Positions 1 through 8,958 of a stretch of DNA of 64,000 bases are shown here, one piece after another. The DNA comes from Ulva prolifera. Taxonomy: Eukaryota > Chlorophyta > Ulvophyceae > Ulvales > Ulvaceae. Numbering within the stretch: the first letter of the stretch is position 1; each line of letters starts with the position of its first letter. The position numbers were made by a program, and so were the translations under genes. Under the pieces are notes generated by a model that saw only the letters and a program-made list of their open reading frames with translations, did not search any database and was not told where the DNA came from. The stretch lies in assembly GCA_023078555.1 (NCBI GenBank), contig CM041200.1:8114807-8178806 (forward strand), in the 5' to 3' direction.

Positions 1-569
1 GGTGCTACCTGTCCTTGTAACACATGCGGAGGCAGTGGCACGCAACAATGACTAATAGATGCCACGCGTGTGTCACCAGCATGCTTGTGCACAAGCACTG
101 CAGTCCCCAGTTGGGGCAAAATCACAACTTGAAGGCCGTCACTTCCACAATCGCAACAGTTGAAGGCCGCCACCACATCTTGAAGGCCGTCACTACATCT
201 ACCTCAACTCCAACGCCAGCCGAGATGGCCCCGACCGCACCACCCCAACCTCAATTGGCAACTACTAATCCAACCCAGCCACCACTCCACTTTGCGTGCC
301 CCCGGCCGGTTGGACCGGTTGGACCGGTTGAACCACAGCGCTGCTCTGCGGCATATGCACGACACCCGCCACACCGCCCCTCGAGGTGATCAGCACTGAA
401 GGCTAATGTCACAGTCAGTAATGTGTACTCACCCGGTGGGCATCAATGGCAAGATGCAGCAGCCGTAATGTCGCGTGTCATGCATTGGCTGCGTCGGGTG
501 GTGAAACGCAGATCAGCAGCGGCTGCGTGGCGTGTGCTAAGCACTTCGTAACAAGCACCAGACACAACC
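1..569. other. No gene recognised
   Basis: I see no convincing exon. Four short direct repeats of the type TTGAAGGCCG(T/C)CAC lie at about 129-203. The open frame on the + strand is low-complexity (Thr/Pro/Ala-rich) and has no family resemblance. Confidence 0.5.
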
Positions 570-2130
570 TCAACCAATGCCGTCACTCCTGTGGCTAGAC
601 TCACACGTGGCTGGCCCTGGACCTGTCCACAACCTAACGCTACACCTACGCCCCCGCCTCACGTGCGCCCTCAAGCCTCCTCGTTGCCGGGCTCTGTCAA
701 ACACTAGTACTTCCATGAGAGTCCCAGGCCGGCACACTGCCACATCGCCACCGCAAACCGCCTCCGCCGACACTTTCCGCCCGCATAGATGGCAATGCAT
801 GTGCATCGGCTCGAGATCCCCAAGCCACCCCTGGGCCTGAGATTCGCCCGCATCTCCTGCCGGATCTGCTCCGCGGAGGCCGCGTCTGAAGCGTCCCGCT
901 GTGTGCACAGTGCTGACTGCCGGCCTGCTTTGTGCCTCACACAAGGTGAAACGGGCACTCAAAGGACCACGACCTGAAGCAGCCATTCAACGCGACTAAC
1001 GCCCCGTGCCGGAGTGTGCACGTGCGTACACAGCCACGCTCGCATCTCTGGAGGCATCTTTCTCCGCGGTCTGCGACTTGAACATCGTCAGGGGCGTACA
1101 CGGGAGTCTGAACGGCGGTCTGCGCTCCGGCCTCAACGCCTTGCATCGCTGTGCTGCCCGCGTGTTGTGCGCTGTGCGCGAAGCGATCTGCGCTCCCGCC
1201 GGGACAGTTGTCAAAGCAAATTGTCGTCGCCCCTTTTCGGGTGAACGCGCTGTTGTGCACACAAATGCAGATGCACATGTTGCTGCATCTGGTGCTACCG
1301 GACACGCCTTCGTCTCCATCAGGGGGGGGGTCCATGGGTGCCTGCCCCGCGAGAAGGGTGGGCCGCGCATCGCTTTCGCCGCCTTGGGTCTCCGGGCTGC
1401 CCGCGTGCTGTGTGCCGTGCGCCAGGGGGTATCGGCACTGGGCGGGACAGTTCTCAACGCAGCGGTTCAACGTGGCTTTCGGGGCATCCAGGAGCTTGGT
1501 CACACCCGAGCACGTGCATGCGTCGAGGCATTTGCCCGTGCTGGATTCGACTTACGGGCCGGGGTCCTGCGCGAGTGCTGCCCGGGTCGGCGATCTGGCG
1601 CAGTGCAGATGGGCTTCTGCCTGTAGTGCGCGGCTGCCGAGTGAAGGGTTTTCTCCGCACCCCGTGGACGCCTGGACACAGTGTGCACCTCAGCCACGCT
1701 ACAGTGCCCACGCGGGCACCTATAGCTACAAACCTGAGGGCGCACAGGCAGCTGCCTGGTTGCGACTGCGGGATCGCAAGGCCCCACGTGCGGCAAGCTC
1801 ATGCAAGACACAGCGGCCCACACACGAGCGACCCCTGTGGCCATTCAACAGCGCCGCTGTGACACCGCTCGCCTTGCGAATCTGCGCTGCTGCGTGTGTG
1901 TAACGCATGGAACTGTGCCGGGCGTGATGACTTCAAATGACTGATTTTTTTACAGCAGCACGCCCAGCACGCAAGCACAGCATGCACGGCACCCTGCGGT
2001 GCTGCCTGCGTCTCCTACTGTGTACTTGCACAGCATGCAAAGCATGCGCAGCGTGCAGCGGGTGCACGTTGCGGCGTCGCTGTCGCCCCGCATCTGCACG
2101 TACTACACCAACACTCAGAACAGCATAATC
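570..2130 (-). pseudogene. Degenerate partial tandem copy of the GT14 gene 3' end
   Basis: This stretch resembles the segment at about 3800-5060, which carries the last exon and last intron of the GT14 gene upstream. Shared blocks on the minus strand are the exon-5 acceptor region (about 1640-1690, reading RPRGAEKTLHSAAA against CPKGVVKTLRSAAA), the acidic EQIxxEMRANLR block (about 835-880), the MHMHC(x)LxGRKVSAEA block (about 775-815), and intron sequence with the CCCCGCATCTGC stretch (about 1900-2100). The blocks lie in different frames separated by stops; the first ends at about 1500 and the last is read in two frames. No GT14 donor-binding or acceptor region is present. I infer a truncated, decayed tandem duplicate rather than a working gene. 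Confidence 0.65.
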
Positions 2131-2210
2131 TGGCATGCATGATCACACGCCGTGGCACACAGGCCGGGCCTGTGTCACAGGGACGCCACCATTTGCATGA
2201 GCAGGGGTTG

Positions 2211-2706
2211 TCATCGGGCCACCACCTGCAGAGCCGCCCCTCGCCGGCCTCGCAGCACAACTGCGTCACCGCGCCATCTCGTCCACGTTAGCGCTATGGC
2301 TGCTCCCCGGCCCCGAATCGCCCTTCGCCTGCCGGTGCAGGCCCACGTTGCGCGGGCTGCCGGCGACCGGAGAATCGAGGACGTCGTCCGACCGTTCTGT
2401 GAGGATGTGTGCCGTGTCCGCGCTCGGAATCGCCGCGAGGGCGGCCGGGGAGTCGGCGGGGCTCGTGTGTGCGGCGCGGGACGGCGCAATGAGATCCGGG
2501 GAGTCCACGGCACCGGGGGCCTCCGCGGGCGCGGCAGCGGCGACTGCGCGATCCCCCTTCGACTGCATGCCGCCTTGCGTGAGGACCCTGGGTCTGCGTG
2601 TCTGTCGACAGACCTGCACAGGTGGCCGGGCGCAGGCGTGTGTGCGGCCAACGTGTCGCTGCCTGTGTTTATGGATGTGGCCTGTGGTGTTGGTATTTGT
2701 GTGCAT
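2211..2706 (-). other. Possible hydrophilic exon, unassigned
   Basis: A 146-codon minus-strand open frame reads as Ala/Ser/Pro/Asp-rich, with stretches such as DSPDLIAPSRAAHTSPADSP. This is compatible with a disordered protein segment, but both strands stay open here because the DNA is GC-rich, so it may be chance. It sits upstream of the degenerate GT14 copy on the same strand. No family is recognised. Confidence 0.15.
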
Positions 2707-2849
2707 CGGTGTGGGTGCCGCGGCCCCTGTTCCGTCTAGGTCGGCAGTGGGGTGCGTCTCTCATGTACATACTTGTTCACTTGGGTGCGGGTGTGTCTGT
2801 GTTCTATCAGGAGCTCATACGTGCAAGCCTCTCTAGCATCTCTATCCAG

Positions 2850-2937
2850 CAGTGTTGGGTCATCAGGCCCGATCACATGGAACAACTCCGAATATGCAGA
2901 TCTAATTTCGGGGTGGCAGTGCCGGAAATGCTGCATA
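2850..2937 (+). repeat. Dispersed ~88-bp repeat, copy A
   Basis: Begins CAGTGTTGGGTCATCAGG and ends GGAAATGCTG. Two diverged copies lie at 7851-7937 (same strand) and 6401-6488 (opposite strand). The core shared by all three includes GGCCC, ACAAYTCCGRATA, TCTAATWT and AATGCTG. The repeat flanks and enters the GT14 gene. No coding potential or tRNA-like box is seen; a small non-autonomous element is likely. Confidence 0.6.
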
Positions 2938-3468
2938 GCAACCGAACACTGCTATCCAGACACTGCTATCCAGAAGCTCGCAGGAGCATGCTACCGAGAC
3001 AGACCGATCTACAAACATGTCTACGAACGTTCTGCCTGCTCCCATGAACCGCAATGCAGAGGCCGTCGCTACGCTCGAGCCCCAGCACGCGGCCGCAACT
3101 ACTACATCTCACAACCCCACAAACATCATCTCGAACGATGCCCCAGTGGCGGCGGCACCACATGTCAGTCACTGCACCTACCCCACATACCCCGCCACAG
3201 GAGTCGGCGGCACCGTCATCCCTCGACGCCGAAGTTCCGCGCCCTTCAACGGGCAAATTGCTCAACATGTCCGCAACCCCGTTTTGTCCACAAGGCAGAC
3301 TGCGATTGTGAGAGTCTGTGCACATCTACAGCATGGTTTGTAGCCCCAAGCACTGGCGTGTTGGAGGAGCAGAGTGGACTCCACCGTGTGGGCGGGTCTC
3401 ACCATCACCAGATGTCAGTCTCGCCAGACGCCGCATCAGCCCCGGCCACAGCTTGCCCCCTGAGTCAG

Positions 3469-3573
3469 CGGGCAAGTCCCCGCTCTGCAGCATGCATGCC
3501 GCGCGGGCAAGTCCCCGCTCTGCAGCATGCATGCCGCGCGGGCAAGTCCCCGCTCTGCAGCATGCCTGCCGCG
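3469..3573 (+). repeat. 35-bp tandem repeat, 3 copies
   Basis: Three near-perfect direct units begin CGGGCAAGTCCCCGCTCTGC at 3469, 3504 and 3539, each containing GCATGCATGCC (GCATGCCTGCC in the last). It lies downstream of the GT14 stop codon. It translates in several frames on both strands, which explains the repetitive peptide-like open frames here. Confidence 0.9.
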
Positions 3574-3847
3574 CATCATGTGATCCAGTAGCATTAGAGA
3601 TCAATATACACATGCCATAAATGACAACATGCGACGGCCCGACTGCCAAAGCCGAAGCACCGGCTCAGATTGAGCAGTGAGATGAGAGATTAGCTGCTGT
3701 ATGGCATACTCCATGAATTATATGACAGGCACCAGCTGCACCTCATCACGCGCTGTGGCTAGACTCATTCGCGGGTGGACCCCTACAAGCGCTGGACCCC
3801 TACACGCAGGCTGTGCAACTCCTACACGCGCCTCGCGCATGCGCCCC

Positions 3848-6800
3848 TTAACCCCCCTGGCCACCCGACTCTGTCAAACACTCCCACGAGAACCCCAGGC
3901 CATCACACCGCCACGCCGCCGCCGCAAACTGCGGCATCGCCTCCGCCGACACCTTCCGCCCGAACAGCGGGCAGTGCATGTGCATCGGCTGGAAACCCCC
4001 GAGCCACCCCTGGGCCCTGAGATTCGCCCGCATCTCACGATGGATCTGCTCCGCCCAGGCAGCATCCTGGGCGTCCTTCTCAGGCCCAAACTCCGGCACC
4101 TGGACTTCGTCAGGGGCATAAATGGGTACCCGCTCCGCGAGAATGGCAGGCTCTGTACCAGTCTCCTTGCCCTGGGCTTCTGTTGCAACGGGGGTAGGTG
4201 TGTTTCGGATCTGTCTGCCGGCAAGACGGCCCGGAGCGCCGTCCGCAGTCAACGTATCTCGCAGGGTCGCAGCAGGTCCGGAGCCGTCCGTGAGGCCACC
4301 GTGAAGTTCCCGCTCTGCCGCGCCCGGCAGCCCTGTCGGGGCTGCTCCGGGAGGCACATGCTGTGCTGCGCGGTCCTCAGCACACGCCGTGCTGCAGCCC
4401 CGCACGCAGCCGTAACCGCCGTCGGCCTGGCAGGTGCGCACGCAGCCGCGCATGCATGTGGATGCGCATTCGGGACGCGCGGGCGCATCGTGTGGGCCCG
4501 GGTGCTGTGCGAGTGCCCGCCGGCGCTTCGGCTTGTTGCCGCGGGGCGGAGGCTTTGCTTTGGTGTGTGGCGACCGCTTCAATGGTGGCAGGCGGTCAGG
4601 GGCGTAGTCGGTGCGGCCGCCCGCGGGTGCCGTGCAGGAGGGGCTGTGCTTGAAGAGGGCCGCTGCCGAGCGTAGGGTTTTCACCACACCCTTTGGACAC
4701 CTGAACACAGCGGGCCGCTGAAGAATGACACTGGCGCTTGGACTCCTGCGCAGGCACTCTGACCGGTGCACAGACAGCTGCCTGGTCCCAAATGCGGCTT
4801 TTCAAAAACACAACACACCTGATCGCTGCAGACGTGCAACACGGCCATTCCTACAGGAGTCGGTTCAGAGAACTGCGCTGCATGCATGGGGCATATGCTA
4901 CTGGGCCAGCGTCATAACGGCAGCACAGCTTGCCCAGCACGCACAGTATTCCCAGCGCGCGTATCATGCACAGCATGCACAGCATGCACGTGTCGATTGC
5001 GGGAAGCGCACATGGTGGTGTCGCTGCCGCCCCGCATCTGCGCAATGTGCTCCGCCGCATCGCCGGGATAGAATGTCGCCGGGTGCCAGCCGCCGGCGCC
5101 CCACTCGGTGAAGGTCACGCGACCGAGGCGGTCGATGGATTCCACCATGTCGTGCGCGCTGAGCAGCGAGGCGACGTAGTGCTCGTCCGCGACGCACAGG
5201 CGCGACCGCCCGGGCTCCTCGCAGTCCTCCTGCACAGCATGCATGCATTGCATGCATGTGTGTAGATGCCAAATCGGCAAAGATAGGCCAAGAGTTTGAA
5301 TCAACGCACACTCGGGATCGTAGTGACCCATGTCACGCGTGCTTGTGAAGCGCCACGTGTTGTCAGGCAGACCGACAATCCGTTGAAGGGAAACAAGGCC
5401 TGGTAAGATGCGCTGGAAACAAAGGCACATGTGCGCGTCTGAGACGGGGGGCCGGGATGCAGACGCAGCACAGCACGGCGGCGGGAGCGCACCAGCGTGC
5501 GGCAGAACTGCGCGAACTGCGGCCACACGTGCTCGTCCTCGACGACGAGCTGCGCATGCATGCGCGTCAGCGACGACCACTGCGCGCTCTTCCGGAAGTG
5601 CATGCCCCAGAAGTGGTCTGTGTGCATGTTGCCGTGCCACCTCCAGCCATTAAATGTGCCCTGGCTGACGCGCGAGATGTGCGACTCGGCGATGAGCTGC
5701 GACCAGATGGCGGCCGGGTGGTACAGGGGCACACAGCTCTCGGACAGCAGCACAAACATGCTGTTGCGCGGGTCCTGCAGCGCGGCCGCGAGGAGGGCAC
5801 GGTGCGCGGCTACAAGGGTCGGCTCGGCGTACTCTGTCGCAATCCTGCACCGCCGCACCAGTTGGACAGCTCGAACAACGATGCGTACGATGGCGCATGC
5901 GCTCCATGCATGTGAGCAGCCTTGGGCTCGAGCGCAGGGCAGCACTCACACCACCAGGCATGACTCTTTGGCTGTTTCCACGAAGTGCGCAGGACGAACT
6001 GACCACAAGATTCTCAATCTGTCTATGCGGCATTCAGATCGGCCATGCTCTGTCGCATGTGCCCCAGAGCGGCTCGTTCAAACGAAATCAGACCGCAACC
6101 ATCGCGGACACCAGGGGTAAGTCCTCATGCAGGCGGACGCAAGAAACAAATCTGGGAGGAGCTGCAGGGGGTGACCGCGGCCCTGGCGCACCTGTTGTTA
6201 ATATCTCGCGAGGCAAAGATACTGTCCGGTGGCGCGGCCCGCGAGCCCGCCCTGCGGTGCACGTACATCGAGAAGAGGTCTTGCCGCGTGTACAGGTCGT
6301 GGCCAGAGGCGGCTGTGCTGCACTGCCACTGCACCCACTTTGTCGCATTTGCAATCGGCGGGGGCACCTCACCTGCACACACCAGCGTCGGGTCGCCTGC
6401 CAGCATTTTTGGGCCTGTCATCCAGAAATTAGAGCTAAATATCCGGAGTTGTTGTGCGTGACAGATCCCGGCCGACGCAACAGTGGCGCGCACCTGCACC
6501 GGCGTGCTGTAACAACGGGTGTAATATTCACATGCATATGCACCATGCATGGCATGCCAGTGCCGGTGTCTGGCGAGAGAACGGCATGTGTTCGGGGAGA
6601 GGGGCCCACACGCGGTGGGAAACCTCCTGTCCCACCACAGGCGCCAACAGGCAGCAGACATCCTCCACAGCTCCCAAAGCGTCCCATGCTTCTGTGGCAC
6701 TGTTAGGAACTGCCGGTGCACTTTTGGGGCGTAACTCCAGCGACGCAGCAGCATTGGTATGATTGTTTTTAGTATAAACAGCAGGCTCGCCGGCTCAGTG

Positions 6801-7034
6801 CACACCTTCGTACGGCGGCGATGGCTGCAGGTGCAGTGGGACGCTCCAGCCATGCTGCCAGCAGTCCGCGTCCAGATTGGCGGGGTCAGGCTCGATGGGG
6901 GGGAGGTGCGGCGGCGGGGACGGTTGCGTCGGCGGCACCGGCCGCCGCAGCGCGAGCTCGCCCGCCGCCGCGATGAAGGCCGCCCACACCGGCTCCGAGG
7001 GGATCTCGTCAACGACGAGAAACATCAGCGCCAC
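3848..7034 (-). CDS. GT14 (Core-2/I-branching type, plant DUF266-like) glycosyltransferase, 5' end unresolved
   Basis: Predicted Golgi type II glycosyltransferase of CAZy family GT14. Five phase-consistent exons are visible: 6806-7034, 6192-6312, 5493-5844, 5012-5229 and 3848-4700 (591 codons). The start and likely signal anchor lie upstream of 7034 and were not found; exon 7034 opens at a GCAG acceptor in frame with VALMFLVVDEIPSEPVW, the usual N-terminal strand. Next come LFSMYVHRR (family pattern FSIYVH), FVLLSESCVPLYHP (the hallmark FVLLSESC-PL), the SQWxxLxRxHAxLVVED region, then CVADEHYVASLL and GGWHPATFYPGD (family CYVDEHY and HPATF). The last exon carries PKGVVKTLRS and ends near CPLFGRKVSAEA, matching the family C-terminus CFLFARKF. 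Between those two sits a long low-complexity insert (Lys/Arg/Pro, then Cys-rich) not usual in the family. Donors are GTGTGC, GTGCGC, GTGCGC and GTGCGC. Family assignment is confident; the sugar substrate is unknown. Confidence 0.85.
6401..6488 (-). repeat. Dispersed ~88-bp repeat, copy C (inverted)
   Basis: The reverse complement of this stretch matches copies at 2850-2937 and 7851-7937. It lies in the intron between the GT14 exons 6806-7034 and 6192-6312, in the same sense as that gene. Confidence 0.6.
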
Positions 7035-7850
7035 CTGCGACAGGGTATCAATGAGCCTGCAAGAGCTTGAGTGCCATTGCATGGTAGTGCGCACGGGCTA
7101 TGGCACGACACGGAAGCAGAATCCAATTTTAATGAATTTCTCGGCCTATTATAGAAGATTTTGCGTTGTTTTGCGTTTTTGTACGTTCTCGTTTTTTTTC
7201 CCGATCTTTTCGTTTTTTCTCGCTGAAGCGTCTGGAGAGCACGAGCTCGAAACCTACTCTAACTGCGCGCCAGCACCTCCGGCTCTCAGGCCGCAAAACG
7301 AATCACGTCCGAAGCGCCTGCTGGCACCGGCACATGTGGCGCCAGTACCGGCAGTGCCACCGCAATCATGCACGTGACATGCACGTTGGAATTGAAATAT
7401 TCACTTCTGGCGGTGTCGACTGCGCTCCTGGTATAGCAGTACTAGCGACCTGGCAGCCTCACAAGGGCAACAGCTACGGCGGCAATGGCTGCAATGAAAT
7501 GTCACCGACCCGTTTCAGCACACCGACATCTAGGTTGTATGCTGTGCCAGTCGACGTCGCAGTGTGCCGCCTGAGGATTCTCTTCCACAAGCTGTGCCGA
7601 GAACCGGGCATCTTCAGATGCATGGTCCAGCCAAAAAGCCTGTGTGAAGCATTACCGGGCAAGCAAGTAGTTCTACCTCGAATCGGGGGGCACAGTCACA
7701 ACCTGAACGAAGACGGCCACTCATCACGTAGATGTGGCTATGAGACCGACCATCCTATGTGAGCCTGAGAGGCCCCCCGACATCCCTGTGGGCTTGAGTC
7801 AAGCACGAGCCACAGCCGCTGCGTCTGGGGCCGAGGGCGCATGCATTGCG
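7035..7850. other. Expected location of the GT14 first exon; nothing firm
   Basis: The GT14 gene must start upstream of 7034, but I found no convincing signal-anchor exon. A T-rich run lies at about 7160-7210 and a minus-strand open frame at 7474-7662 shows no family resemblance. Confidence 0.3.
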
Positions 7851-7937
7851 GCATTGTTGGGTCGTCGGGCCCGGTCACATAGAACAATTCCGATTACTCG
7901 GGTCTAATATCCGGATGGGAGCCCCGACAATGCTGCT
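7851..7937 (+). repeat. Dispersed ~88-bp repeat, copy B
   Basis: Begins GCATTGTTGGGTCGTCGGGC and ends CCGACAATGCTG; similar to 2850-2937. It is immediately preceded by GAGGGCGCATGCATT (7833), the sequence that starts each unit of the minisatellite at 8073, so the repeat may have inserted beside or within a longer ancestral array. Confidence 0.6.
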
Positions 7938-8072
7938 TGGCGCCCCAACACTGCATTGCAGTACGGACAAAGTGTGACGCCACACTGCCCGCACCTTGGC
8001 GTTGGAGAGGTGTGAATGGGCAAGTGAGGTATGAACAAGTGAGTTGCAGTATGGGCAAGTGCGGTGTGGCCT

Positions 8073-8420
8073 GAGGGCGCATGCATTTGTGTAGTATGGG
8101 CGAGGCGTGGCGTGAGGGCGCATGCATTTGTGCAGAATGGGCAAGTGCGGTGTGGCCTGAGGGCGCATGCATTTGTGCAGAATGGGCCAGTGAGGTGTGG
8201 TCTGAGGGCGCATGCATTTGTGTAGTATGGGCGAGGCGTGGCGTGAGGGCGCATGCATTTGTGCAGAATGGGCCAGTGAGGTGTGGCGTGAGGGCGCATG
8301 CATTTGTGTAGTATGGGCGAGGCGTGGCGTGAGGGCGCATGCATTTGTGCAGTATCGGCAAGTGCGGTGTGGCCTGAGGGCGCATGCATTGGTGCAGTAT
8401 GGGCCAGTGGGGCGTGACGC
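8073..8420 (+). repeat. Minisatellite, 8 units of alternating 41 and 45 bp
   Basis: Units begin GAGGGCGCATGCATT at 8073, 8114, 8159, 8204, 8245, 8290, 8331 and 8376, giving spacings 41, 45, 45, 41, 45, 41, 45. The 41-bp type continues TGTGTAGTATGGGCGAGGCG; the 45-bp type continues with TGTGCAGAATGGGC and an AGTGNGGTGTGG block. Units are directly joined with no spacers, so this is not CRISPR. The long minus-strand frames over it (His/Cys/Pro repeats) follow from the repeat itself. Confidence 0.92.
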
Positions 8421-8655
8421 CAGAGCCGCACCTTGGCGTTGCCAGGCGTGGGGATGCCTTCGGACAGGCACGGCCGCGCGCCGGCCATCACGGCCCGGTC
8501 CTGTGTCCAGCAGTCGAGCCGCAGCGCAGCGCCGGCGGCTTTTCTGGCGGCAGCGGCAGCCCCTGCAAACAGCATCGGTCCTCTATGTTGATGAACGTAG
8601 CGTAGGTCGCGCCTGCCATGACTGGGCCCCGGCCGGGCAGTACTGCCAGCGCTAC

Positions 8656-8766
8656 ATGTGCAAAGCGCATGGCTGTGGTCGCACACGCTGCAAGTGGTGT
8701 TGTATGTACAAAGCACATGACTGTGGTGTGGCTGTGGTCGCTTACACTGCAAATGGTGTTGTATGT
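8656..8766 (+). repeat. Imperfect two-copy tandem repeat
   Basis: Two adjoining units share RTGYRCAAAGCRCATG, GCTGTGGTCGC and the end CTGCAARTGGTGTTGTATG. The second carries an internal extra ACTGTGGTGTGG. No coding meaning is seen. Confidence 0.7.
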
Positions 8767-8900
8767 CAGCGGCACGCCGCTCTGCGCTAGTATTGTATTT
8801 CTCACCGTGGTGCGTGGGACTCCAGTCCAACCGCACCAGGGGGCTAGTGGGCGCGGTGCAGCCAGCGCTGCCATGCATCAAAGCAGTCTGTGTAGAAGCA

Positions 8901-8958
8901 GTAAAGTAAAGTAAATCTGAATGTACTGAGCCGTATCCTATTGGACATTGAGCAGTCT
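8901..8958 (-). mobile_element. Retroposon fragment (3' end, TTTAC tail)
   Basis: Read on the minus strand it matches the 3' part of the elements at 49680-49932 and 62950-63024: TCAATGTCCAATAGGATACG, then GCTCAGTA, CATTCAGATTTACTTTACTT, ending TACT. The match begins abruptly and ends in about three TTTAC units, as expected for a 5'-truncated retroposed copy with a simple-repeat tail. Confidence 0.6.

Noticed and set aside
24-389. 121-codon + strand ORF at the window start
   Set aside because: Low-complexity Thr/Pro sequence with short DNA repeats and no family signal.
1006-1903. Long + strand ORFs over 1006-1903
   Set aside because: Antisense to the decayed GT14 copy; GC-rich shadow frames without motifs.
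8073-8420. CRISPR-like array
   Set aside because: Units are joined head-to-tail without unique spacers, unit length alternates, there are no cas genes and the context is eukaryotic.
7904-8881. 325-codon minus-strand ORF with repeated HKCMRPQATPHLP-like peptides
   Set aside because: It is a direct translation of the 41/45-bp minisatellite; several frames on both strands are open in the same way, and no splice sites or domain support it.
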